DNA of 64,000 bases. Source: Camarhynchus parvulus. Its lineage: Eukaryota > Chordata > Aves > Passeriformes > Thraupidae. This document shows, piece by piece, positions 1 through 9,194 of this stretch. The position numbers and the translations under genes are program-made. The number at the start of each line of letters is the position of its first letter. The stretch's first letter is position 1. A model generated the notes under the pieces. It was not told where the DNA came from, made no database searches, and was given only the letters and a program-made list of their open reading frames with translations. The stretch spans positions 62,220,965-62,284,964 of the forward strand of contig NC_044572.1 in NCBI RefSeq assembly GCF_901933205.1, in the 5' to 3' direction.

Positions 1-20
1 CTGTGATTCTGTGATTCTTC
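1..20 (+). mobile_element. CR1 LINE 3' tail (cut by window edge)
   Basis: The doubled CTGTGATT motif is the usual end of bird CR1 elements. The body lies outside the window, so the assignment rests on this short tail alone. Confidence 0.45.
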
Positions 21-680
21 ACTCCTCAGGCCCTGCCACAGGGTAGAAGTCTCCCAGGACAAAGACCCATCCTGGTCCTCCAGCACTGTGATGCTTTTTA
101 ACTTGCATAGCACTAAAGGTGTAAATGGGATTTCCCACCACCACTTTTGTGCTTTGGACACAGGAAACCTGCACAAGCTATTTTGCAGTTGTGGACCCAA
201 TGAAGTCTTGGCAAGAGTTTAATTTTGGTTATTTGTATTCCTTACAAAATGGACACAATTTTTAGCTCTTGGCTATATTGCACATCTCCGACGGCATGTT
301 AGTAATGCAACAGAAGTTTTGGGGATGGAGTTTTGCATCAAACAAAATGGTGTTGACCAGCATATTTTTTTTTTTAAGAAAATGTTTTTGATGTAAGAGG
401 AAAAGCAATAAACAGAAATCATCTCCCTCAGTGATACTTTAAATTATGATTTTCCTGCAAAACATGTTATGGGACTGTGTATTATTCATATCCTGAGGCA
501 GAACAAGGTGACACAGTGGGACTGTCTTTGCTGTTGTGTTCCTGTTGTAAGTTACCTGCAAGGCACAGCCTTCAAGGTCTGTAAATAAAAGCTGCCCAGG
601 ATAAACATAACCATTTGCCTGCACAGCCACACCTCAGAGCCATTGCTTCATCCCTGATGTTTCCTCTTTGTGTGTTCCAG
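1..680 (+). other. SIRT5 intron sequence upstream of first visible exon
   Basis: Bases 1-20 look like the very end of a CR1 copy. The rest is AT-rich intron ending in a normal acceptor at 680. No further SIRT5 exon is recognisable here. Confidence 0.7.
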
Positions 681-768
681 GTAGTTTATTTAAAACTCGG
701 TGCACCAGCTGTGGAAACGTAGCTGCGAATTACAAGAGCCCGATCTGCCCCGCGTTGGCTGGGAAGGG
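681..768 (+). CDS. SIRT5: SIRT5 exon, first zinc-binding cysteine pair
   Basis: The acceptor is TTCCAG just before 681. The exon starts with the last two bases of a split glycine codon, continues as [11 protein letters not shown], and ends in a split glycine at donor GTAATC. It carries the first CxxC zinc pair. Confidence 0.95.
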
Positions 769-3700
769 GTAATCCATTCTTTCTTTCACCATTAAAAAAG
801 GAAGTGAGCAGGGGGATGGGCCAGGCATACTCAAAGATTTTTTAGGACTTCTTTCCCTTTACATTTCACCAGACCTTTAGATAGTTACATAAATAGTTGT
901 TGTGCCTTTGACAGTTTTGGCCAGCTTATTACAATTGCTCAGCTTCAGGATAATTCTGGACAAATTCCTGCCTGCCTCATGTATGGTATTTTAGGACTGT
1001 AGTAGGTGTTCAAGTTGGCTGAAGTGGCAGATTCTTTGATTGGAGGGTGTGCTTTAGAGAATATGAAGGTTTTTAGAGAATGTTAAGTTTTTATTAATCT
1101 ATAAAATACATTTTGTACCGCTGAACATGTATTTCCATTTTGTAACTACAGGGCTCCAGATCCTGACACAGAAGATGCTGCCATTCCAGTTGAAGACCTT
1201 CCTCAGTATGTATGGATCACTTTGTTGGGCTGTTACCTCTTCATGCTTTGTGCATCTCAAAGCTTCATGTTACTGTTCATGTTGTTTTGGAAAGACATTC
1301 CACAGGAGACAAAGAACTCTGTGTAGGGGGATAGAATATAAGAAAATAGTGTAGAAAGTAATCTTACCCCTAAGGAGTTGCAGCTGGGCCAATTATTAAA
1401 GATTAGGAGCAGGCCTGACTTCAACAGGCCACAGCTGTAACCAGTGAGAAGAGTGCTATAAAAGAGTGGGGTGGTTGAAAACTGGAGTCAGTTGGCTACT
1501 CTGTGAAGAAGAAAGAGGCAGTGCTCTGAGGAGCTACTCACGAGAAACACCCAGAAGGTGTGAAACTTTTGCGATAGGAGATAACAGTATGGAACCCCTG
1601 CAATAAGATGACAACAGCTCTGGAACTCTGCCCCAGGAAACTGAGTATAAAGTTACAGGGGCATCAGACAAAGGAGTGTCTAGAAGTTACCGTGGTGCTA
1701 AAGGCATCACACATTTTTGTACTTGAGCACCAAGATGAAATATGGCCAAATTCCTGGGGTTTGTAGTAAGCAAAGTAGTAGGAGAATTGCAGCAAGAAAG
1801 TGAGTGCTACAGCAGTAAATGTTTTGTTACTTTGCAGGCGTCACCCACTGTTTTTCTGGAATACCATGGTGGGGTCCCCTCACAGGCACAGAATGTGCCA
1901 TGATGCTTTTTTATGTTGCCTGAAGCTTTGCCTTAGCTAGTTGCAGATGGAAAAAGCCACCACATTTTTCATCTGATTCCTAAGGAAAAAGAGGCTAACA
2001 AGATGCTTCTGTCTTTTGGGTCATTTTCTCCTTAAAACCCTGTCAGCTAGTTTGTTAAAGCTGATGGAGGCTGAGTTTTAACTTTCATGCATTTCAGGAG
2101 CTGAGTAAGGGGAAGACACAATTAAGTATCTGTGCTGAACAACTGTTCAGCACCCCCTTCCTTGGGATCATGCAGTACATGTGTACTTCCAGCACATGTG
2201 TAGCATGGAATGATCTGCCTTCTGTCCAGCATGTGGTAGAGGAGGGTGTGGGGAGGGCTGTGAAGGAGGAGAGAGGATGATGGCAGGTAAGACCTGCCCA
2301 GGTGAGAATGCGATCTGCTTTGCCACTCTGCAGCCTGAAGAGCTGCTGACCTGTCCCTCTGTGGTGTCTGAGCAGGTGTGAGGAGGACGGCTGCAATGGG
2401 CTCCTGCGGCCCCACGTGGTATGGTTTGGGGAAGCCCTGGATCCTGGCGTGCTCACGGCGGTGGAGAAGGAGCTGGATATTTGTGACCTCTGCTTGGTCG
2501 TGAGTGGCGCTTTCCTTACCTGTCCTCTGAACTGGCAGGGAGGCCACGCTAGGGACGTGGCAACTCCTGGGAAAAGCAGATGCATCTGTGCTTCCCTGAG
2601 GGAACTGAAAGCCCCAGAGGGCTTCTCTGGTGTCCGGTGCAAAACATTAAAAGACCTTTCATTAAACTGTACACAGACTACTCAGAAGTCAAGTACACAG
2701 GGGTTAGAGATTAGACAATGCTGTTTGGCTGCTGAATTTCACTCCTCTGCTCTGCTCTGGTGAGACCCCATCTGGAACACTGTGGACAGTTCTGGTGCCC
2801 CCAGCATAAGGACATGGAATTGTTGGAGCAAGTCCAGAGGAGAGCCACAAAGTTGATAGAGGCACTGGAGCACCTTCCCTATGAAGAGAGGCTGAGAGAG
2901 TGGGGCTGTTCAGCCTGGAGAAGGGAAGGCTCTTGGGAGACTTAAGAGTGGCCTTCCAGTCCTGAAAGAGGCCTGCAAGGAAGCCAGAGAGGGACTCTTC
3001 ATCAGGAACAAGGGGTGATGGCTTTTAACTGTAAGAGAGTGGCTTTAGATTACATACAGGGAGAAATTCTTTACTGTGAGGGTGGCGAGGCACTGGAACA
3101 GGGTGCTCAGAGAAGCTGTGGGCGCCCCATCTCTGGAAGCGTTCAAGGCCGGGTTGGATGGGGCTCTGAGCAACCTGGGCTACTAGAAGGTGTCCCTGCC
3201 CATGGCAGACGGGTTGGAACTAGATGATCTTTAAGGTCTCTTCCAATCCAAACTGTTATATTGTTCTAATTTCTCAAACAGTAAAAAATACGATTATTTT
3301 CATACTCAGTTTGAAAAGGAAGTAAGTTATAATGTGCTGCTTTTTTGCAAGGTGGTTTGCATGCCATGTAGGTTTCAGATCCCTAACCAAAATACTTGGT
3401 TAGAGTGTTGTCTGCCATTTACAGGATGATCTCAAGTAACAGAAGGAAAGTTTTGTTGGGTTATTATTTTTCTGTGAAGACAAAGTGTGCCATTTTGTTT
3501 CTGGGATTTTTTTTCCCATATACAGTTACAAATGGGTTTCTTTGGGCTGCATCAGAGAAACAATTCCTAATTGCTATGCTAAATTAAATACATCTGTTAC
3601 CTCTGCAGTGACACTAATCAGATACTGATTCGGTTTCATTTCTGTAGGCATCTCCTAGGCTTCAGTGCACGTACAGTTGTGAGAATGGCCCTCACCTCGG

Positions 3701-4307
3701 GGCTGAGTTGGTTTGGTCTGTTTGAGTGCTGTGCTACTATTCTTGTGACTTCTGTCCCACTGCCCGCAGGTCGGGACCTCGTCCGTGGTGTATCCTGCAG
3801 CCATGTTCGCCCCGCAGGTCTCGGCCAGAGGAGTCCCGGTCGCGGAGTTCAACATGGAAACCACTCCTGCCACCAACAGGTTCAGGTAACGCCGCTCAGG
3901 CAACAGCCTTCAGTCCCCTCCTTCCTGCCCCTTGGTCCAGCTGCCAAAACGCTGGGTTTAGACAAATACATCTCGTTTGCCCCCCGGCCTTATGAAATAT
4001 TAAGTTTCTGTTAAAAAGTAAGAAAAGAGGATTCTTCCTCCATGGTGGAATTTTCACTGGAAACACATACCGTATTATTTAAAGGGTGAGGCTGAAGTCT
4101 GTCCCTACGCCCCACAAGGCCTAAACCCCTCTCTCCTCCTCGTCCCTCCCGTGCCTCCGCCAGACTCGCCAGGTAAAGCAGCGGGACGCGCCGGAGCCTG
4201 CCCGCGCCCTAAACCTGCCGCTTCCTTCCAGGTTCCACTTCCCGGGCCCCTGCGGGACCACGCTGCCGCCGGCGCTGGCGCGACACGAGACGGAGATCAT
4301 CTCCTGA
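681..4307 (+). CDS. SIRT5: SIRT5, sirtuin 5 lysine deacylase, 3' half (5 coding exons)
   Basis: NAD-dependent deacylase of the sirtuin family; the family member is known to remove succinyl, malonyl and glutaryl groups from lysines, mainly in mitochondria. The exons join at 681-768, 1152-1205, 2376-2499, 3770-3885 and 4232-4307, all with AG/GT borders and matching phases, giving about 152 C-terminal residues of a protein usually near 310. Seen directly: the four zinc cysteines as CTSC (701-712) and CEEDGC (2377-2394), the motif HVVWFGE, the NAD-fold segment [11 protein letters not shown], and the C-terminus ending HETEIIS. The NAD-binding N-terminal half and the Tyr/Arg pair that recognises acidic acyl groups are encoded upstream of the window. 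No damage is seen in the exons present. Confidence 0.96.
1152..1205 (+). CDS. SIRT5: SIRT5 exon, linker between zinc cysteines
   Basis: A 54-base exon encoding [17 protein letters not shown] between acceptor CTACAG and donor GTATGT. The split glycine at its start and split glutamine at its end match the neighbouring exons. Confidence 0.93.
1322..1740 (+). mobile_element. Possible solo LTR of an avian endogenous retrovirus
   Basis: Lies in a SIRT5 intron. It starts near TGTAGGGGG and contains a TATA-like box TATAAAAG (1457-1464) about 135 bases in, plus a second TATAAAG at 1646-1652. The general look is that of an avian LTR promoter. I see no gag, pol or env sequence beside it, and no clean target-site duplication; GAACTCTG occurs at 1314 and again near 1624 but not at plausible LTR ends. 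Ends are approximate, and it could be another repeat type. Confidence 0.35.
2376..2499 (+). CDS. SIRT5: SIRT5 exon, second zinc pair and HVVWFGE motif
   Basis: The acceptor is GAGCAG and the donor GTGAGT. The exon encodes CEEDGC (second zinc pair), [15 protein letters not shown] and CDLCLV. It ends in phase 0. Confidence 0.95.
2745..3272 (+). mobile_element. CR1 LINE, 5'-truncated, sense to SIRT5
   Basis: The start reads like the end of CR1 ORF2 ([14 protein letters not shown], then a form of [13 protein letters not shown]). The following stretch has the CR1 block running to GATGATCTTTAAGGTCTCT and a degenerate tail. The reading frame is broken, so it is a dead 5'-truncated copy in the intron between the second-zinc-pair exon and the NAD-fold exon. 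Confidence 0.9.
3770..3885 (+). CDS. SIRT5: SIRT5 exon, NAD-fold segment
   Basis: The acceptor is CCCGCAG and the donor GTAACG. The exon encodes [17 protein letters not shown] and then [18 protein letters not shown], typical of the sirtuin Rossmann-fold C-terminal part. It ends in a split arginine codon. Confidence 0.95.
4232..4307 (+). CDS. SIRT5: SIRT5 last coding exon with stop
   Basis: The acceptor is TTCCAG. The exon encodes [18 protein letters not shown] and ends HETEIIS with TGA at 4305-4307. The last codons form the first unit of a short repeat that runs into the 3'UTR. Confidence 0.95.
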
Positions 4308-4345
4308 GACCTGGGATCATCTCCGGAGCCCTGGGATCATCCCCG
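4290..4345 (+). repeat. Three-copy 20-base repeat across the SIRT5 stop codon
   Basis: Units GGAGATCATCTCCTGA, GGGATCATCTCCGGAG and GGGATCATCCCCGGAG follow each other at about 20-base spacing. The first contains the last codons and the stop; the others are 3'UTR. Each unit is nearly palindromic around GATCATC. Confidence 0.7.
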
Positions 4346-4379
4346 GAGTGCCGGGAGCGGCCGGGGCCCAGCGTGGGGC

Positions 4380-4576
4380 GGGCGGGCCGGAGGCGGCGGC
4401 GGGACTCGTCCGCACGGCAATAAAGGCGGGGCGGCGGGGCCACCTCCGGTGTGCTGTATTGTCTGTGCGTGCATCCCGCGGGGGGGCGGGCGGGGCTGGG
4501 CGGGTGTCCCGGCGCTCGGCATTCCCCGGCGGAAGGCGGGAGCGGTTCCGGGGCGGGCGGCGGAGGGGTCGCGGCC
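4380..4576 (+). promoter_or_regulatory. NOL7: NOL7 CpG-island promoter overlapping SIRT5 3' end
   Basis: Very GC- and CpG-rich, with GC boxes (GGGCGGG type), no TATA box, and an ETS-like GCGGAAG near 4529. The NOL7 ATG follows at 4577 in a good context (GCGGCCATGG). The promoter must fit in, or overlap, the roughly 150 bases after the SIRT5 poly(A) signal. The transcription start is not determined. Confidence 0.7.
4419..4424 (+). terminator. SIRT5: SIRT5 poly(A) signal AATAAA
   Basis: AATAAA lies 112 bases after the SIRT5 stop and is followed by a GU-rich stretch at 4448-4475, the usual pair for cleavage and polyadenylation. Cleavage near 4440 is inferred. Confidence 0.85.
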
Positions 4577-4758
4577 ATGGCGCGCCAGCAGAAGGCGAAG
4601 GCGGCGGCCGCGGCCAAGCGCAGGGCTCCCGCCGCACTGCCCAGCCCGGCCTCCTCCTCGGAGGACGAGGCGGACGAGGCCCCGGAGGAGGTGCCCTTCG
4701 GCGTGGCGAGGGAGGCGGCCGAGGCCGAGCGGAAGCTCGTGGGAGAGGCGGCGCGGAG
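4577..4758 (+). CDS. NOL7: NOL7 exon 1
   Basis: Starts MARQQKAKAAAAAKRRAP, then the acidic segment ending DEAPEEVPFG, which matches the DEAPEELTF block of the human protein. Ends in a split arginine at donor GTGCGG. Confidence 0.93.
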
Positions 4759-6921
4759 GTGCGGACACGCCGGGGCCTCCTGCTTCTGAACGGCGGCTCC
4801 CACACCAGCGTTTCCTCCTCTTACCCCCTCCGCCTAGCCCTGCTCATCTCCCCTTTCACCCCTCTTACCGCCGCCTTAACCCCTCGCTTACCTCTCTAAC
4901 CCCCCCCTCCACCCTTCTTACCCTCTTAGACCCCTTTTTACCCCGTACACGCCTCTTTCTCCCTCTTATCCTCCCCTTATTCCCTCCCTCATCTCTGCTT
5001 ATGTCCCCTTGTTGCCTCCTTTCCCTCCCCGCCTTATCTCCCTTCTTACCTCACCACCCGTCTTATGCCTCCCCGGCCCCTTCTCCTTCCTTATCCCGCC
5101 CGCAACCCCTTCCCCCCCTCTAACCCCCTTTCACTTTTCCTATTCCCTCTCCCTTATCCCCCCACTTGCCCCTCCTCACAACCTCCTTTGCCCTTCCAAG
5201 CCCTCGTTCACCCCCTTTGTCCCCGCCCGTAATTCCCCCTCTCCTCCCATGGAATGCTGACGGTGGCTCGCGCCTTCCCGCAGGCACCGGGAGCTGCTGA
5301 AGGAGAAGCGGCGGCGGCACCAGGAGCTGTTCGCGGAGCAGAAGGTACCGCGCTACCCGCGCGGGGCGCCGGGCGGGCCCCGGCTGTGTGTGTGTGCCGG
5401 CCGTGTCCGTGCCCGCCTGACTCCCCTCTCTCTCCCCCACAGAAGCGCAGGCTGCTGCCCGAGGCCGTGCTGCAGGAGCTGCAGGAACTGCAGGATGTGC
5501 CCGCACGGTGAGGGGACCAGGGCAGGCGGTGGTGGCTGTTGGAATCCCCCCTCTCCGTATCTCTCACCCCTGGGGCAGCCCTTTCTGGTCCTCGTTTGGG
5601 AGACCATACTGGAAATGGGGGTTTCATTGCTTTAGTCAAGGAAGGCAGTGTAAATTGAAGAGTAACCTGTTGCCTTCCCTTTGCTCCCCAGGCCCGCTGA
5701 GCAGGCTGCGGCAGATGATCCAGGTATGTTACAGCTCACTTTGCTAACAAGGTGCATATCTGGTACTTCAGGAATTTATTCCTGTGCCAGAGTTCAAGGG
5801 AGAGCTCTGGTGAAGACACCTTCTCCAAGTCTGAATCATGAACACACTGGACAGATTGTCTTTTCCCCAGGAAAAGAAATGTCTGCAGAAAAATACAAAG
5901 TCAGATTCAGTCTAATTCTTACACATTTTACAGAAGTCACTTGCTGTGCAGTGATTTCAGTTAAACAGCCTGAAGTGTTTAAGGAAACCATGGGCAGGTG
6001 TTAAAGCAGAAAAAGCAAGGATTATCAAAGGTAGATTCATATTTAGCCTGCATTTTAAGTTATAGAGGCTATTCCTGGGCAGAGTTGTTAAATTGCCTCT
6101 ATGCTTATCAAACTACAGTTAAATAGCATCTGTAGGATATTAAGTAACTTTTTTCAAACTCAGAATTACAAAATCAAGAGTCTAGAGTGTTTACGACTGC
6201 TGGTTTTGCTTCATCTGTACTTCTAAGTACTTTAGAAAAAATCTTTTAAAAATATTTTATTTAAACAGTTCTCTCATCCAAACCTCACATGCTGCTGCAT
6301 TATGTAACTGCTACTTTTTCTTGCTTTTATTTAAAAAAAGATCTGTTGTATTGACATAACAAAGAGATGAGCTGAGAATGAAGCAAGACTGAAGCCAGAG
6401 CTGGATTTCCCTTTATGGGTTACCCATAGCTGTTGTGTTGCATTGAATTTTTGTCCAGTGATGGGATCCCATTTTGTTGATGCCAAGGAAAGCTGGCTAG
6501 CAGTACTTTGGGTTGCTCCCCTCAGCATATTTCTTTCCCTCCCTCATCCTAGTTCATCCTAGTCAGTGCTTCTGAAAAATGCTGCTTGTTGTAAGTCCTG
6601 TTCCTGTTTCACCAGTCGGTTTTGATTTGTAACCTTTGGGAAATTTCATTTACAAGTTACTCTAGGTGAAGAACTTGAAGCTGAGGCTGTAGAGCTGGAG
6701 CAAGGCCAAGCTGAAGTGCAGGAGAAGAAAGGAAAGAGGAGGAAGGGTGCCAGGTAGGAGGAGGAGATGATTTTGCTTGGTGTGGGAAGGTCTGTTCTGT
6801 CACTACATGGCTGTACCTCTTTGCACTTCATGCTCCCCCATCCTTTGTCTGATTGAAAGCGTATTTATGTGCTAAAAGCACCTTTAATAGCTTCTGGTTT
6901 AGCATACTTATATATGTGTGC

Positions 6922-6957
<36 letters not shown>

Positions 6958-8505
6958 GATAGAAATAATTTTTGCATATTACATATATGTAACTGCTATG
7001 AGATGGCTGGGCCGTCATAAGCACAGCAGTACACATTGTGCTGTAGGGTGGTTGAGCACCAAATTCCTGCCTTTCAATCAGCTTTTCTCTCTGCTCTTTA
7101 TTTCATTGTCACTGATGGCCCTAGAGAGTAATTGCCCTAGCTTCTGGTAGGATAAGCTCAGGATGCCTAAGGAAACTACTCAGGGCACACAAAGGCATAG
7201 GACAACAGCTTGAGAGTATTGGTCTAGCTTTTTATTTTTTTAATACTGCCACAAAGCTCATCTGAGTATCAGAAACCATCACTGGCTGCTGCTGTGCTCA
7301 AGTAGCAAAGCTTGACAGCAGTGTCTGTTCTGGATCCTGTAACCACGCTTCAGGGATTTACATCTCTCTCTGACTAGGACAAAAGGGAACTACGTGGCTG
7401 TGTGCTTGAAAGACCACAGTGCCACAGGCCTCCACCAACAGCTGGCCAAAGACTTCCTAAATGCTCAGCTCTACGGGCCACACACCAACCGGGTACCGGG
7501 TAAGCACTGCTGCTCTTGGGTGGGTCTGGATGGAGCCTTGTCTGCCCTGAACTTGGTTATTAAAATAACATTTGTCTCCATTTCAGCAAATGAATTTTTC
7601 TCCCTTGCAAACAAGAGAGCCCCTGTCAAAAAAGCTGCTGTTCAGTTTGTGGACAAGTCTTGGGGTGAGTATAGAAAGTCAGAGTAGGTACTGTTTTCTG
7701 CATATGTGGCTAAAAGGTACACTTGAATAAAATCAGGGTTTCCATGCCAGAGCATCATGGCTTGTGATCCTCTAACTCCAAGCACCTGGAGAGTAAGGGA
7801 AGGGCAGCAGCGCACTGCAGCTTCAGTGGGTGTCATGAGCACACTGCCAGAGATGGTGTATGAGACACTATTTAAAAAAAAAATTACCTCATTTTTGGTA
7901 TGTTAAGAGACAGCTCTTGTATTAGAGCCAGGGCTGCTCAGTGAAATAAATACGTAAGGAGCTGTTGTTTCAGCCTCCACTCTCTGAGCTGTTGGAAGGC
8001 ATTTTAGATGCATCTCAGACTTAAAAGATACCAAGATCCCAGAACCTCTATGTGAGCACAGGGAAATAGCACACATGTCTCCTCATTTCCATAATGGACA
8101 AGGACAGTTTCACACCCACACATTCTGTGAGGGTCATGAACACCAGAGGGAAATGTTACTGGTCCTTAGCTAGCAGGGCCTGCTTTCCATCTGTGCTCCA
8201 CCACTGCAAGCACCACTGTATCCCCCCCACCCTCCTAAGGAGGCTGGTGCAAACTGCTACTCCTGGCCAGTGGAATGCACCTGGGGCACATAAAATACTG
8301 TAGGAAGTTTATCAGTGTTTGAAGTGGTTGTTCTGTTCTGAAATGCTGCAGCTGCCAAGGGATTGCTGCTTCTCCAGCACACGGGGGCTAAGAAAAATGG
8401 TAACTAACAGCTTTTTTTTTTTTTTTTAAAGGGCAAGATAAAAAGGAAAAAGCAGCAAGGTTTAAGAAACGCTGGCTGGCAACACATATTAAAAATGGAG
8501 TCTGA
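4577..8505 (+). CDS. NOL7: NOL7, nucleolar protein 7 (8 coding exons, complete)
   Basis: Nucleolar RNA-binding protein reported as a component of the small-subunit processome, acting in early 18S pre-rRNA processing. Exons: 4577-4758, 5284-5344, 5443-5507, 5692-5723, 6666-6753, 7378-7499, 7587-7664 and 8432-8505. Together they are 702 bases, or 233 residues plus stop, against about 257 in human. The N-terminus has an acidic stretch (SSSEDEADEAPEE), followed by a basic helical part (RHRELLKEKRRRHQELF) and EQKKRRLLPE. The conserved C-terminal domain spans LYGPHTNR, FSLANKRAPVKKAAVQF and ARFKKRWL. The start is the only ATG in frame near the 5' end. The least conserved part is exons 3-5. The gene is intact. 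Confidence 0.95.
4815..5245 (+). repeat. Strand-asymmetric C/T tract in NOL7 intron 1
   Basis: About 430 bases are almost all C and T on the plus strand, built from irregular repeats of CCTCTTA, TTACCCC and CCCTTCC type, with very few G. It fills most of NOL7 intron 1. Confidence 0.8.
5284..5344 (+). CDS. NOL7: NOL7 exon 2
   Basis: Acceptor CCCGCAG, donor GTACCG. Encodes HRELLKEKRRRHQELFAEQK, a charged helix matching KEKRKRREELFIEQK of the mammalian protein. Confidence 0.93.
5443..5507 (+). CDS. NOL7: NOL7 exon 3
   Basis: Acceptor CCCACAG, donor GTGAGG. Encodes KRRLLPEAVLQELQELQD. Its first residues continue the conserved EQKKRKLLP block. Confidence 0.9.
5692..5723 (+). CDS. NOL7: NOL7 exon 4 (32 bases)
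   Basis: Short exon between CCCCAG and GTATGT encoding PAEQAAADDP, acidic and low in complexity. It is supported by splice signals and by the phase match on both sides rather than by similarity. Confidence 0.8.
6666..6753 (+). CDS. NOL7: NOL7 exon 5
   Basis: Acceptor CTCTAG, donor GTAGGA (weaker than average). Encodes a run of Glu and Gln followed by EKKGKRRKGA, the variable charged linker before the C-terminal domain. Phases agree with exons 4 and 6. Confidence 0.85.
6909..6959 (+). repeat. (TA)n microsatellite in NOL7 intron 5
   Basis: Alternating TA with a GTGTG and a CATA interruption. Confidence 0.9.
7378..7499 (+). CDS. NOL7: NOL7 exon 6
   Basis: Acceptor GACTAG, donor GTAAGC. Encodes YVAVCLKDHSATGLHQQLAK and then FLNAQLYGPHTNRVP, the start of the conserved C-terminal domain (LYGPGTNR in mammals). 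Confidence 0.95.
7587..7664 (+). CDS. NOL7: NOL7 exon 7
   Basis: Acceptor TTTCAG, donor GTGAGT. Encodes NEFFSLANKRAPVKKAAVQF, nearly identical to the mammalian block KFLSLANKRLPVKRAAVQF. Confidence 0.95.
8432..8505 (+). CDS. NOL7: NOL7 exon 8 with stop
   Basis: The acceptor follows a run of 17 T and AAAG. Encodes GQDKKEKAARFKKRWLATH and ends KNGV with TGA at 8503-8505. The basic KRFKRRW-type motif matches the family C-terminus. Confidence 0.93.
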
Positions 8506-8776
8506 AGACAGCTTTTTCAGAAGATGCTGCTAAGGACTTTTAGTGACAGTTGATCTCAACACAACACAGGTGTTTTTCCCACTTCATCATCACTTTGCTT
8601 TCAGCTCCAGCCAGCAGAAGGCACTGAGCTGAGCCTGATGGAACTTCCCTGTATTCTCCTCTCCCCTTTCAGAAGTTCCTGGGGAAGCTACAGAGCAGCC
8701 AGGCCAGTGTTGTAGAACAGCTGGTGCTAGGACCAGGCTTGCTGAGCTGCCTCCGTGAGGCAATGCCTTTGCAGAG

Positions 8777-8782
8777 AATAAA
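8777..8782 (+). terminator. NOL7: NOL7 poly(A) signal AATAAA
   Basis: AATAAA 272 bases after the NOL7 stop, followed by GT-rich sequence (TGTTGTACC, TGTTGTGG) at 8793-8810. Cleavage near 8800 is inferred. Confidence 0.8.
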
Positions 8783-8810
8783 CATCAGCAATGTTGTACC
8801 TACTGTTGTG

Positions 8811-9190
8811 GCTGCTGCATTCCTTACAGCAGGCAGTTACTCCTGCTGCTTCAGTGACTGGTGTCTCTAAGGCTGTACCCTAACAGCAGAATCATTAAAT
8901 CAGCTCCCACAGCAGGACACTTCTCTCCAGCCTCATGATTACTTTCCAGCAGTAAGGGATTTTCCCCATCTGCAGGGAGGCCCGAGTAAGCTTCCTGCAC
9001 TGTTAGCTAGACCGTGTGGCAAGAACATGGCAAAACCTTTCACCTGGACCAGCCCAGCTTCCACGGGGAGGTGGCAGCTCCCCTCAGAGGTCTCCACAAG
9101 AACTGCTGTTCTAGGATGGAGCTCTAGAACAAGACAATGTAGCATACACGTCCATGCTACTGTGGATGTAGATGTAAGTTTTTAATGGCT
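8811..9190. other. Gap between convergent NOL7 and RANBP9 3' ends
   Basis: Nearly 400 bases lie between the two inferred cleavage sites. No exon, repeat family or strong structure is recognised. Confidence 0.6.
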
Positions 9191-9194
9191 GGTT

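Noticed and set aside
1314..1631. GAACTCTG at 1314 and 1624 as a target-site duplication of the LTR-like element
   Set aside because: The second copy is not next to a CA end, and it lies inside sequence that looks like the element itself, so the match is probably chance.
2094..2642. Minus-strand open frames of 141 and 182 codons over a SIRT5 exon
   Set aside because: They are antisense shadows of the exon at 2376-2499 and its flanks, with no recognisable protein.
4297..5123. Long overlapping open frames on both strands around the SIRT5/NOL7 junction
   Set aside because: They arise from GC-rich, stop-poor sequence and the C/T tract. Their translations are low-complexity Arg/Pro/Ala/Ser and they overlap verified exons in other frames.
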